Assembly (NCBI GenBank): GCA_964506245.1
Contig: CAZDKK010000003.1
Location: 62,001 to 126,000, forward strand
Length of the DNA stretch: 64,000 bases
Direction: 5' to 3'
Source of the DNA: CAZDKK01 sp964506245
GTDB taxonomy: Bacteria; Eisenbacteria; RBG-16-71-46; CAIMUX01; WJJG01
Below are positions 16,462 through 25,192 of the stretch, in pieces; within the stretch, counting starts at the first letter, position 1; each line of letters opens with the position of its first letter. The position numbers and the translations under genes are program-made. The notes beneath the pieces were generated by a model. The model was not told the DNA's origin. It saw only the letters and a program-made list of their open reading frames with translations, and ran no database searches.

Positions 16462-19098
16462 CTAGAACAGAACGACCCTGCGCGTCACCGCATCATCCCC
16501 AGCCTGCAGCCGGTAGAAGTAGACGCCGGGCCCGGCCCGCCGCCCCGCGCTGTTCGCGCCGTCCCACGCGAGCGTGTAGCTGCCCGCGGCGAGCGGCCGG
16601 TCGAGCAGCGTGCGCACCAGGCGTCCCTGCGCGTCGAAGAGCTGCAGGGTCGTCGCAGCTTCAGCACCCAGCGCGAAGGTGAGCGTTGCCGCGCACCGGG
16701 CCGGGGTGGGACAGCCCGCCGCCAGGATCACCCGCGCCGCCGGCTCGATCTCGGTCACGCCCGACCAGTCGATGAAGAAGCCGTCGACGGAGACGTCGTC
16801 GACATACCAGCCCTCGCGGCCCGTGGCGCTGTCGGAGCCGAAGCGGAATCGGACCTGTGCGGCCTGGCCTTCGTAGGCGCCGAGGTCGAACGTGACGAGC
16901 TGCCAGTCCTGGTTGCCCGAAAAGACGGGCGTCTCGCTGGGGAAGGGCCCCGTGCCCGAGGTGTTGCGAATGCGGTAGGGATACCCGCCGTCGGGCGTGA
17001 TCTGCTCCCAGCCGGAGCCGGTGTTGATCTCGACCAACCCGCCATCGTAGGCGTAGCCGGTGTAGGACGTGCTGTACTCGGCGGCGATCCACTGCCAGTA
17101 GCTGAGCTCGGTGTCGATGCCCGGGGTGAAGCTCTCGGTCACGAGCCCCGCGTCCAGCCGGTTCGCGTAGGTGCCGGTGCCCGTCGCGCCGCACTTCCAG
17201 CTCTGCGCCCCGCCTGGTGTGTGATTGCGCAGCGTACTCAGGTGCCACTGGTCGCTGAACCCGCTCGTCACCGCGCTGTGCGTCCAGCTCGATCCCGCCT
17301 CCAGATCGGTGAAGAGGATGTTCTCCTCGGGCGCGATCAGGAAGTCGTAGAGGTCGGCCGGCGCGCTGGCCGGATCGAGCGCTTGGTTGCCGCCCACATC
17401 GAGCGCGCGCACATAGTACTCGACCAGCGTCTGCAGCGGCTGGCCGGGAATGCCGGCCTCGTAGAGGCCTCGGCCACCGCGCGCCATCGGCAGCGCGACG
17501 AACGCCCCGCCGTTCAGGCGGTAGAGCAGCTCGACCTCCTCGATGCCGGCGTTGTCGGTGACCGTGGCCTGCACGACGTAGGGGCCGATCGTGTCCTCGG
17601 TGCTGCGCAGATCGGTCGTGCCGGTGATGACCGGCGGGGTCAGGTCGGGTGCGACGTCGAAGGTGAAGGGCGCGGCCGCGCCCACCAGGGGGTAGGTCTC
17701 GGTCCGTCCGGAGTTGTCGGAGGCCTGCACGTAGTACTCCACCGTCGTCCCCAGTGGCTGCGCGGGGATGTCGGCATAGAAGGAGTCCGTGCCCGCGATC
17801 GACGTCATCACCTCGTAGCTGAACGCCCCCGCGCCCCCGGTGCGCCAGCAAACGCGGAGCTGGTTGGCGATGAGCCCCGCCTCGCTGTGGTCCACGATCT
17901 CGGCGGCCACACGGTAGGGCTCGGTCGTGACGGGCGTGTCGCGCAGCGGAATCGAGTAGACGTAGAGCAGCTCGAGGTCGGCGATGCCGATCGTGCGGCA
18001 GTGGAGCGCGTCGGTGGACTCCCACGATCCGGTGAACCCGAGCACCTCGTAGCCCGGCATGGCTGCCTGGTAGGTGGCCAGCGCCTCGTCGTCCCACTGA
18101 CTGCCCGTGATGGGTACGAGCACCTTGTTGTTGAGGATCAGGGAATTCGTGTAGGGCTCATTGTTGGGCGTATAGACGCGGACGACCTCGTACGGCCAGC
18201 CGTAGGAGCTGGTCTGCGAGGCGAAGTAGGCGGCGGTTTCCTCGAGCTCGTCGTATTGAGCGTGCGTGACGGGCACGGAGCGGATGAGGATCTTGTCGAC
18301 GGCCAGGAACTTGCCCCAGCAGTCGATATGGTCGATGTAGGTGGCGTTGGGATCGGGGACCACGTGGTAGGTGTGGATCCCCAGATACTCCCGGACCATC
18401 TGGTCGATCTGCGCCGGGGTCTGGCCCGGGTTCTCCTCCCAGACCAGGGTGGTCGAGGCGGCGATGCCGTGACCGTCGCTCATGTAGTTGCCGCCCGCAG
18501 TGATCAGCTCCGGGCCATAGGCGGAGATGCCGAGGAAGTTGGCGAAGAGCGTCGGGATCGCGTCGTCATTGGGCCGCGGCCGGTTGTAGATGGTGTCGAT
18601 GATGCTGCAGTCGTGATCGTTCTCGTAGATGAACCAGGGGCCGTAGTCGCGCGTCCAGTAGGAGTCGCTGTTGGCGTTGAAGAAGACCACGTGGCTCATG
18701 TTGACGCCGGCGCCCTGGAACGCGCTGTAGGCCGCCGACTGCTGGCCGGCGGTCACGACGCAGTAAACGATCACGTCCTCGGCCAGCTCGCGCACGATGG
18801 CGGTGCTGATGCCCAGGGGATAGCGGATCAGGACGCCCTGCATGCGGTCGAACTCGGCCGTGTCGCGCACGGGCTGCGAGGTCGGTGGCGGCGTGGAGCG
18901 GTGGCCCATCCCGATCTGGTCGAGGATGAGCATCTCCTCGGGCGTCAGCTCGTGGGGCAGGGAGATCACGCCCTCCGGCGAGCGGGCGGCGTCCAGGTAG
19001 GTCTGGGCGCGGGCCGATGTGCCGAAGAACGTGGCGAGCAAGGCGATGGCGGCCAGGAGCCGAGCGGTCAGGGCAAGGACATCCTTGGTGCGACGCAT
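16462..19098 (-). CDS. Exported peptidylarginine-deiminase-type protein with FlgD-like C-terminal tail
   Basis: An 878-residue exported enzyme. Signal peptide about 1-32. Residues about 70-385 are a Porphyromonas-type peptidylarginine deiminase (PAD_porph fold). Asp151, His257, Asp259, Asn318 and Cys367 fit the PPAD catalytic residues Asp130, His236, Asp238, Asn297 and Cys351, and Trp148 and Tyr254 fit Trp127 and Tyr233. Arg173 and Arg175 match the two arginines (152 and 154) that bind the C-terminal carboxylate of the substrate. Ig-like regions and a beta-sandwich with WYVDDVSVD follow. The last 80 residues are the FlgD-like tail (GPGVYFYRLQAGDDAVTRR). ATG 19098 is preceded by GGGGGA. Agmatine deiminase is the alternative, but the length and export argue against it. 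Confidence 0.87.
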   Translation of the reverse strand: MRRTKDVLALTARLLAAIALLATFFGTSARAQTYLDAARSPEGVISLPHELTPEEMLILDQIGMGHRSTPPPTSQPVRDTAEFDRMQGVLIRYPLGISTAIVRELAEDVIVYCVVTAGQQSAAYSAFQGAGVNMSHVVFFNANSDSYWTRDYGPWFIYENDHDCSIIDTIYNRPRPNDDAIPTLFANFLGISAYGPELITAGGNYMSDGHGIAASTTLVWEENPGQTPAQIDQMVREYLGIHTYHVVPDPNATYIDHIDCWGKFLAVDKILIRSVPVTHAQYDELEETAAYFASQTSSYGWPYEVVRVYTPNNEPYTNSLILNNKVLVPITGSQWDDEALATYQAAMPGYEVLGFTGSWESTDALHCRTIGIADLELLYVYSIPLRDTPVTTEPYRVAAEIVDHSEAGLIANQLRVCWRTGGAGAFSYEVMTSIAGTDSFYADIPAQPLGTTVEYYVQASDNSGRTETYPLVGAAAPFTFDVAPDLTPPVITGTTDLRSTEDTIGPYVVQATVTDNAGIEEVELLYRLNGGAFVALPMARGGRGLYEAGIPGQPLQTLVEYYVRALDVGGNQALDPASAPADLYDFLIAPEENILFTDLEAGSSWTHSAVTSGFSDQWHLSTLRNHTPGGAQSWKCGATGTGTYANRLDAGLVTESFTPGIDTELSYWQWIAAEYSTSYTGYAYDGGLVEINTGSGWEQITPDGGYPYRIRNTSGTGPFPSETPVFSGNQDWQLVTFDLGAYEGQAAQVRFRFGSDSATGREGWYVDDVSVDGFFIDWSGVTEIEPAARVILAAGCPTPARCAATLTFALGAEAATTLQLFDAQGRLVRTLLDRPLAAGSYTLAWDGANSAGRRAGPGVYFYRLQAGDDAVTRRVVLF

Positions 19099-19144
19099 GG
19101 TGAATCCCCCGCGTGACGCAGACCTGAGATTCGCGAACCCATTC

Positions 19145-19153
19145 ATTTTACCA
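19145..19153 (-). promoter_or_regulatory. Extended -10 promoter of the deiminase gene
   Basis: On the minus strand TGG-TAAAAT (19153-19145) matches the extended -10 form TGn-TAnnnT, about 47 bp before the start codon. No clear -35 hexamer is present at 17 bp. Confidence 0.45.
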
Positions 19154-19206
19154 CGCGGACTGCCCCGGCCGGAAACGGGAACTGCCTTCGGCGATTGAAG
19201 TTCCGG

Positions 19207-20841
19207 TCAGCGCAGCGCGTACCGGGAGGTCCAGGAGATGCCCGTCCGGATGACGCGGATCCGGCCATTGGCTGCCAGGTGCTCGAGCAGCCGGTGGAGG
19301 ATCACCGTGTCCTGGGGCACGCCCAACCGCTCGGCGATCTCCGTCGCGGTGTGGGCCTCGATGTCCAGCTCGCGCAGCAGCGCCAGCGCCCGCGCCTGCA
19401 GGCCGAGGATCCGGCCGGCCGCCTTCTTGCCGGCCTCGACCCCGGGCTGGTGATAGGCGTTGACGCGGATGAGCCCGGCGTAGAGCCCCACCGCGCGCTC
19501 GTAGAGGGCGATCAGCGCCCCCAGGCTCATCTCGGTCACCTCGGGGATGGTGATCGTGATCGAGCCGCGTCCCGCCTCCGCCAGCGCCTCCTGCGTGCCG
19601 AGCAGGAAGGCGTGCAGGTAGTCGCCTGAGGTGATCCCCGGCTCCACCTCCACGGAAGGGCCCACCCGATCGCGCAGAACCTCGATGAAGGTCACGAAGA
19701 AGTTGTCCGGGCCCTCGCGCAGCTGCTGGACGAAGGCGTGCTGATCGGTCGTGCCCTTGTTGCCGTAGACCACGAGGCCCTGATGGACCTCCCGCCCTTC
19801 GAGGTCGCGGGCCTTGCCCAGCGACTCCATGACGAGCTGCTGCAGGTAGCGGCCGAGGAGCAGCAGCGAGTCCTTGTAGGGCAGCACGACCATGTCACGC
19901 TCGCCCCGGCCATTGCCGGCCAGATACCACATCAGCGCGAGCATGGCTGCGGGATTGGCGCGCAAGTCGTCGCGCCGCGTCAGCTCGTCCATGCGCCGGG
20001 CGCCTTCGAGGAAAGCCTCGATGTCGAGCCCCTGGAGCGCCGCGGGCAGCAGCCCAACCGCGGACATGACCGAGGTGCGCCCGCCGACCCAGTCCCACAT
20101 CGGGAAGACGCGCAGGAAGCCGCATTCGATCGCCAGCGCCTCGAGCGCGCTGCCCTCCTGGGTGATCGCGACGCAGCGGGGACCGAAGGCCAGCCCGCGT
20201 TGCTCGAGCACGCGGCGCGTCTCGAGCATCCCGTTGCGCGTTTCCTTGGTCGTGCCCGACTTCGACACGATCACGATCAGCGTGGCCGCCAGGCCGGAGC
20301 CCAGCTCGCTCAGGATCGCATCGATGCCATCCGGATCGCAGTTGTCCATGACGCGGGTCGCCATCGGGCAGTCCGGGCCGGCGAGCGCATCGTAGATGAG
20401 CTGCGGGCCGAGAGCGGAGCCCCCGATGCCGATGAGGAGCAGGTGGCGGAAGCGTGCAGGCGCGGGGCCGGTGGCGTCGGCCGGCGGATGGATCTCCCCC
20501 GTGTGGATCTTCTTGGCGAAGTCGTGGATCTCCTCGCGCGCGCGCCGGATCGCGGCCCGCATCGCCGGCTCGGGCGCCAGATCATAGGAGCGCAACCAGT
20601 AGTGGCCGACGCGCCGCTTTTCGTCCGGGTTGGCGATCGCGCCCGCTTCGAGCGCGCGCATCTCCGCCAGCGCATGCTGGACCAGGCCCGCGCCGCGATC
20701 GAGGTCCTCTTCCCCGAACAGCATGCGGCTCACGTCGAGGCGGAATCCGAGCACCGACTCCTCGATCGCGAAGCGGCGGAATCGGTCCCAGAGATCGGAT
20801 CCGGACACCTGGGGACCCAGAGATTGCGGTTCGCTCTGCAT
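19207..20841 (-). CDS. pgi: Glucose-6-phosphate isomerase with C-terminal winged-helix-like tail
   Basis: A 544-residue enzyme that interconverts glucose-6-phosphate and fructose-6-phosphate. Clear family marks are IGIGGSALGPQLIYDAL, VSKSGTTKETRNGM, the signature GGRTSVMSAVGLLP, and YHQPGVEAGKKAA with the active-site Lys. The catalytic part ends near residue 475. The remaining 65 or so residues form a helix-turn-helix-like unit (HTATEIAERLGVPQDTVILHR) ending in a wing (GRIRVIRTGISWTSRYALR), which most PGIs lack. GAGGAGGGA before ATG 20841 decides the start. It stands alone, between a hairpin and the deiminase gene. Confidence 0.93.
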   Translation of the reverse strand: MQSEPQSLGPQVSGSDLWDRFRRFAIEESVLGFRLDVSRMLFGEEDLDRGAGLVQHALAEMRALEAGAIANPDEKRRVGHYWLRSYDLAPEPAMRAAIRRAREEIHDFAKKIHTGEIHPPADATGPAPARFRHLLLIGIGGSALGPQLIYDALAGPDCPMATRVMDNCDPDGIDAILSELGSGLAATLIVIVSKSGTTKETRNGMLETRRVLEQRGLAFGPRCVAITQEGSALEALAIECGFLRVFPMWDWVGGRTSVMSAVGLLPAALQGLDIEAFLEGARRMDELTRRDDLRANPAAMLALMWYLAGNGRGERDMVVLPYKDSLLLLGRYLQQLVMESLGKARDLEGREVHQGLVVYGNKGTTDQHAFVQQLREGPDNFFVTFIEVLRDRVGPSVEVEPGITSGDYLHAFLLGTQEALAEAGRGSITITIPEVTEMSLGALIALYERAVGLYAGLIRVNAYHQPGVEAGKKAAGRILGLQARALALLRELDIEAHTATEIAERLGVPQDTVILHRLLEHLAANGRIRVIRTGISWTSRYALR

Positions 20842-20946
20842 GGCGGCTCCCTCCTCAGGCCGGCGGGCGATGCATGGGCGCGAGCATAGACCGGGTGGGG
20901 GAGCGGGGGAAGCTCGGGCTGACAGCACGCTCGCACGGGGCATGAA

Positions 20947-20978
20947 GAGAGGCCCCCCCCTTGCGGGGGAGGCCTCTC
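20947..20978 (-). terminator. GC-rich terminator-like hairpin
   Basis: GAGAGGCC (20947-20954) pairs with GGCCTCTC (20971-20978), extended after one mismatch by CCCCC/GGGGG, leaving the loop TTGC. The stem has 13 pairs. It is downstream of the minus-strand Cys-rich gene (ends 21034) and upstream of pgi. Only two Ts follow on the minus strand, so it is not a textbook intrinsic terminator. Confidence 0.55.
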
Positions 20979-21033
20979 GTGGCAGTCAGGCGCTTCGGAG
21001 GCTGCTAGATGGCAGCTCCCGGATCAGACAAAA

Positions 21034-22074
21034 CTAACGATACATGTCCTTGATCTGGCCCCAGCTGGTGTTCTCAGCCGGAGTGTAGATCTCGCAAGGG
21101 TTCGGGTCGCAGCTGACCCACTCAGGATGCCAGTAACCGGTGCACGCGGCCTGGAGACCGATCACGCAGTCGTGCTCAAAGCAGCACACGGCTTCGCAAG
21201 GATTCGGCTCGCAGGTCGTGCTCGGGCCCTGGAACACACCTTGAACCAACTCGCAGTTGGCCTGCATCATGACATCGCAGATGCCGCCGATGCAGCAGGC
21301 ACCCGGCTGCTCGCAAGGATTGGGATCGCAAACGGTCCCAGGACCCTGCCACTCGCCACCGGCCGCATTGCAGTCAGCTTCGAACATGACTTGGCAGGCG
21401 CCCAACGGCTCGGGCAGGCAGCAAGCTCCCTCGACCGGCACGGGCGGCCACTCGGGGATCACCGGAGGAACCGCTGAGCCGGCGCCCATCACACCACGGT
21501 AATCCGGGTGCACCATGTACGAAATCGGCGGATTCTGCGTATTGCTCATACCGCAGAAACCCGTCGGAGGATCGACATCGATGGGGATTTCCGTGGTGAG
21601 GCCACCGCCGGGGTAAGTGTAGCCAGCGAAGTAGTAGACCGGAACGAAGTTGCCATTCCAGGGCGTGCCCGTCGTGACGAACGCGGTGCCCTCGTTCGGG
21701 CCAGGCCAGCCAGGTGTGGGGATCTCAAGGAATCCCGCCGGAGCGCACACACCGGCCTCGGCCAACCCGTAGGCGGCCACGTTGTAGCTGCCCAGACCGA
21801 ACTCGGTGCCGGCCCAGATCTTGCCCTCGAGTGACCACGCAGCCAGGACGAACCAGAAATGGGCTTCCCCGTCGTACGGCAGCGAGGTGTCCACCTGCAA
21901 GCGGTCGGTGATCGGAATGTACTCATTGCACCAACCGCTCGCTGGCGGATCCGACGAGTAGACGAGAGCGTCCTGTGCATGCGCGAAAAACACGCCATCG
22001 CTCAGGTTGTTCACGTCTGCCCACGCGGCTGCCGCCAAGCCGAGCAGCGCTAGTGTAAGAAGCACCTTTCTCAT
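21034..22074 (-). CDS. Exported protein with three Cys-rich CC...CxPNPC modules
   Basis: A 346-residue exported protein (signal peptide about 1-19, ending AAWA). Residues 20-205 are a beta-rich region without a recognised family. Three tandem modules follow at about 217-254, 259-293 and 297-327. Each has a CC pair, two more Cys, then CDPNPC or CEPNPC, which points to a disulfide-stabilised surface domain. Modules of this kind recur in metagenomic FCB and planctomycete proteins, as far as I recall. The protein ends in NTSWGQIKDMYR instead of the FlgD-like tail. TAAGGAGGT lies before the ATG. A near-consensus promoter is about 210 bp upstream, leaving a long leader. Confidence 0.8.
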   Translation of the reverse strand: MRKVLLTLALLGLAAAAWADVNNLSDGVFFAHAQDALVYSSDPPASGWCNEYIPITDRLQVDTSLPYDGEAHFWFVLAAWSLEGKIWAGTEFGLGSYNVAAYGLAEAGVCAPAGFLEIPTPGWPGPNEGTAFVTTGTPWNGNFVPVYYFAGYTYPGGGLTTEIPIDVDPPTGFCGMSNTQNPPISYMVHPDYRGVMGAGSAVPPVIPEWPPVPVEGACCLPEPLGACQVMFEADCNAAGGEWQGPGTVCDPNPCEQPGACCIGGICDVMMQANCELVQGVFQGPSTTCEPNPCEAVCCFEHDCVIGLQAACTGYWHPEWVSCDPNPCEIYTPAENTSWGQIKDMYR

Positions 22075-22441
22075 TTGAGTTGACCTCCTTAGCGCTTACC
22101 ATAACCACTGATGCAGAATCAGATCCGGGAAGGAACCCACTCCCCCTCGGGAGCCTTCCCCCTCTTCACCGCCACCCAGAACTGAGGACTCCGGAAATGG
22201 TGCCTCTCCATGGGTCCTTCGGCGGGACAGCCCTCCGTCAAACCCTTATGAACCCTCATGGCACCTGTTGGGGCTCACGGAAAGTATAGCACGCCCGGGG
22301 GGCGTTTCAAACGATTTCTTGCCTCCCGTGGGGATGGCGTCCGCCGGGGGGGAATCGCCCTAAATGTGATTTCCCAAAACGGTTGTCCCCCGTGATGGCT
22401 GGCTGGTTCCTGCCCAAGGGTGAGGCCCGTGCAGGCCGCGC
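22075..22441. other. Leader and promoter region of the Cys-rich gene
   Basis: This 367-bp stretch holds the promoter at 22283-22310 and a roughly 200-nt untranslated leader for the Cys-rich protein. I found no protein-coding frame with a start and ribosome binding site and no recognisable riboswitch. Confidence 0.5.
22283..22310 (-). promoter_or_regulatory. Promoter of the Cys-rich protein gene
   Basis: On the minus strand TTGAAA (22310-22305), 16 bp, TATACT (22288-22283). Both hexamers are close to consensus. Transcription would start near 22275, giving a leader of about 200 nt before ATG 22074. Confidence 0.6.
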
Positions 22442-23452
22442 CTAGGCCTCGGAACCGCCTGGCGCGGCGTCCTCGGCATAGCCCCGGGAGAGGTGGTAAA
22501 TCCCTCGATCGAAAAAGAGTACGAGCCGCCGATCCAGCTCCAACCCCCGGTAGAGGTCGATCGGCCGCTCCCAGACCCCCTGGTCGCGGGCCAGGGTCCA
22601 GATCGTCTTGCGCAGCAGCATGAGCGAGCTCAGGAGTTCGTGGAGCTCGACGTTCCCGGCCCGCCGGCGCGCCCCCAGAGCGCGGAAGAAGGTGCGCACC
22701 TCCGCGCGCACGTCGGCCCCCGACCACCAGTGGCTGAACCGCGCCAGAATCGCCGCCGCCTCGCTCGCGAGCTGCTGCTCGTCTAGCCGCGCGTAAGCCC
22801 GTGTTGTCGGATTGCCCCGCACCTCGGCGCCCCACAGCCGCGCGACCTCGGCCGCGCGATCGCGCACGAGCGTGAGCAATGCGTCGGAGAGCAGAGGGCT
22901 GGGCTGCTCCCGCTCCAGCAGGGCGAAGGAGTCCTGGATCGCCCAGTCGTCGGCGTGGGCACGGCGGCACGCTTCGATCGCCTTATCGTTGGCCGTGAAG
23001 GCCAGCGGCGGATGGTCGTCGAACGCGAAGTACCCCACCTCGGCCGCATCGTCCCCGGCAGCCTCGGTGCCGCCCGTCTTCTCGACCTCGAAGGACACGG
23101 TGAGGAGGTCGCCGTAGTGGTCGCTGATGAAGGAGTCGGCATCGAGCAGGCGCACGACGCGCCCCGTGATCCCCGCCTCCTCGCGCAACTCGCGCAGCGC
23201 AGCCTCGGCGATCGTCTCGCGCACCTCGGCGAATCCGATCGGGAGGCACCACATGCCGGCTTGGGGGTCGTTGCGGCGCTTGACGAGCAGCACCTCGCGG
23301 CGCGCGTTGAGGACGACCGCCGCGGCCACGGGCAGCGGGTTGCGGTAGGCGATGAAACCGCACGCGGGGCACACCTCGCGCTCCGCGCCTTCCACGACGC
23401 GGCGCACCAGGGTGGCCGCGCACTGCGTGCAGTAGCGAACCACCATTGTCAT
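22442..23452 (-). CDS. Nudix hydrolase with zinc ribbon and a C-terminal helical domain
   Basis: A 336-residue protein in three parts. Residues 5-35 are a zinc ribbon (CTQC and CPAC) as in NADH pyrophosphatase-type Nudix enzymes. Residues 36-160 are a Nudix domain with the Nudix box G-x5-E-x7-REL-REEAG. Residues about 175-325 are an all-helical domain (LLTLVRDRAAEVARLW; LHELLSSLMLLRKTIW) similar in style to RsbR-type or globin-like sensor domains. The substrate is probably a nucleotide diphosphate; what the helical part does is unknown. The start overlaps the stop of the upstream methyltransferase gene as ATGA, which implies coupled translation. Confidence 0.82.
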   Translation of the reverse strand: MTMVVRYCTQCAATLVRRVVEGAEREVCPACGFIAYRNPLPVAAAVVLNARREVLLVKRRNDPQAGMWCLPIGFAEVRETIAEAALRELREEAGITGRVVRLLDADSFISDHYGDLLTVSFEVEKTGGTEAAGDDAAEVGYFAFDDHPPLAFTANDKAIEACRRAHADDWAIQDSFALLEREQPSPLLSDALLTLVRDRAAEVARLWGAEVRGNPTTRAYARLDEQQLASEAAAILARFSHWWSGADVRAEVRTFFRALGARRRAGNVELHELLSSLMLLRKTIWTLARDQGVWERPIDLYRGLELDRRLVLFFDRGIYHLSRGYAEDAAPGGSEA

Positions 23453-24279
23453 CGTTGTCCCTCCCGAGTCTGACCGTGAGGCCGCGGATGCAGGCACCAG
23501 AAGCAAGCGTCGTCCTTCTCCACAACCAGGGCACCGTCGGCCGCCAGGTGGCGCGCGATCGAAGCACGCATGCTGGCCAGCGCCACCGCTTCGTCCCCGC
23601 CCGCGGGGGTGAGGAGGGGGAGTTTGAAGGCGACGTAGGTCATCAAGTCATCCATGTCGGCCGGCCCGAAGCGGAGCGCGTTGACGTAGTCGCGGCGTTC
23701 GACGGTCCGAAACCACCCGCGCAGCAGCCGCTCGGCGTTGCCCGCGCAGAAGCACTGGATCAGGTCCGGCAGCGCGCAGCCCGCGGCCGGAACGCCCGCC
23801 GCGGCGAGCAGCGTGGCAAACGAGTTCTCAGCGTGGGTCAGAACGAGCATGCGTCCCGAGGGATGCAGGACCCGCACCGCCGCGGGCAGGGCCTCGACGA
23901 AGAAGTAGAGCGCGTAGGTGCAGAGCACGAGATCGAAGTGAGCCGCAGGCCACGGCAGGGTCCGGTCAATCAGGAGCGGCCGAAACGCCCCTCGGTAGCC
24001 CGCGGCCGCGATCGCGGCGAGATAGGGCCCCTCGTTGGCGTCGCAGGCGTCCACGCCGGTGATGCGCGCCGCGGGGTGTAACCGCCCCGCGAGGGCCGCG
24101 ACCATGAATCCGAAGCCACAGCCCAGGTCGAGGACCTCGCGCACGGCGGTCAGGTCGGTCCCGCCCAAGGCGAAGTCGCGCGGATCCTCACGGTTCGTGG
24201 AATGGCGGCGGATGATCTCCGAGATCGCCCGATGGACCGCGGGATTCCCGAACGGGTAGAGGTTGGCAACCGGCTTCAT
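23449..24279 (-). CDS. Class I SAM-dependent methyltransferase
   Basis: A 276-residue protein with a Rossmann-type methyltransferase core: motif I VLDLGCGFGFMVAAL (about residues 48-62), motif II Asp in GVDACDAN, and the post-core strand FDLVLCTYALYFF. The substrate is unknown. The ATG at 24279 has no good Shine-Dalgarno sequence. Its last bases overlap the start of the Nudix gene (ATGA), so the two are likely made together. Confidence 0.82.
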   Translation of the reverse strand: MKPVANLYPFGNPAVHRAISEIIRRHSTNREDPRDFALGGTDLTAVREVLDLGCGFGFMVAALAGRLHPAARITGVDACDANEGPYLAAIAAAGYRGAFRPLLIDRTLPWPAAHFDLVLCTYALYFFVEALPAAVRVLHPSGRMLVLTHAENSFATLLAAAGVPAAGCALPDLIQCFCAGNAERLLRGWFRTVERRDYVNALRFGPADMDDLMTYVAFKLPLLTPAGGDEAVALASMRASIARHLAADGALVVEKDDACFWCLHPRPHGQTREGQR

Positions 24280-24348
24280 GGCGACGCGATTATCCGCCGC
24301 CGCCGCGAAACCGGCAAGTGCGCCCGCCGCAGCGCTCCGCGCCCGCGA

Positions 24349-25053
24349 CTACTTCTTCTGCGCCTCGAACGGACCCTCGCTGAGAATCGAGCAGGTCTTG
24401 ATGAAGTCCAGTTTCGGGAAGTTCTGCGTGAGATAGGCGTTTCCTTGCATCATGATCTTCATCTGATCGGGACCGGACCCGCGCGGCGGTCCCTCACCGT
24501 ACGCGGCGTAGAGCGCATCGACGACCTCCATGCCCTGGACAACCTGCCCGAAGGGGGCGAAGCGCTGCTGGTCCAGGAACGAGTTGTCCTTGTAGTTGAT
24601 GAAGATCTGGGTGGTGCGGGAGTTGGGCGCAGCGCTCTGCGCATAGGTCACGTAGCCCCGCGTGTTGCTGCGCTTGACGGGGTCGTCCAGGATGTTGGCA
24701 GACCGCCACGCCGTCGTGACCGCGGGATCGGCGTGGAGCCCGGTCTGAGCCATGAAGTTCGAGAGCACCCGGAAGAAGCGGCAGTCGTTGTAGTAGCCAT
24801 TCGCGACCAGGTTGTAGAAGCGATCCGCGCCCTGGGGAGCCCAGTCGCGGTGCACCTCGATGATGACGTCTCCCTTGCTCGTCTCGAACTTGGCTGTAAA
24901 CACCGGGGGGGCCTGCTTGCGCATCGAGTCGGCGCCGGGGTCGAGGAGTGGGTTGGGTGGGCTCTGGGCGAGCACCGTGGTCATGGAGAGCACGGCCAGG
25001 AGCGTTGCCAGGCCGATGCCTGCGCTCCAGCCGCTATTGCGTACACGTTTCAT
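24349..25053 (-). CDS. Exported cyclophilin-type peptidyl-prolyl isomerase
   Basis: A 234-residue exported protein (signal peptide about 1-29, ending VLAQ). Residues about 50-215 form a cyclophilin domain: VIIEVHRDWAPQGADRFYNL, YYNDCRFFRVLSNFMAQTG, TTQIFINYKDN and FAPFGQVVQGMEVVDAL are the characteristic segments. It would speed proline isomerisation in the periplasm. GGGAGG lies before ATG 25053. The catalytic Arg in FFRV and the Gln in MAQTG are present. Confidence 0.93.
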   Translation of the reverse strand: MKRVRNSGWSAGIGLATLLAVLSMTTVLAQSPPNPLLDPGADSMRKQAPPVFTAKFETSKGDVIIEVHRDWAPQGADRFYNLVANGYYNDCRFFRVLSNFMAQTGLHADPAVTTAWRSANILDDPVKRSNTRGYVTYAQSAAPNSRTTQIFINYKDNSFLDQQRFAPFGQVVQGMEVVDALYAAYGEGPPRGSGPDQMKIMMQGNAYLTQNFPKLDFIKTCSILSEGPFEAQKK

Positions 25054-25192
25054 CCCGGCAGACCTCCCTTCGATGACGCCACGGACCATCCGGGCGCGTG
25101 GCAGTATATCAGAAGCTCGACAGCGCTGGCAGGAAGCCCGGGCTGCTCGGCGGCCACCCGCGGCGGCGCGGCTCCGGCGCGCGGCGAGCCGG

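Noticed and set aside
16282..19116. A plus-strand open frame of 944 codons opposite the deiminase gene
   Set aside because: The minus strand has the signal peptide, catalytic residues and C-terminal tail; the plus frame shows only composition-driven sequence.
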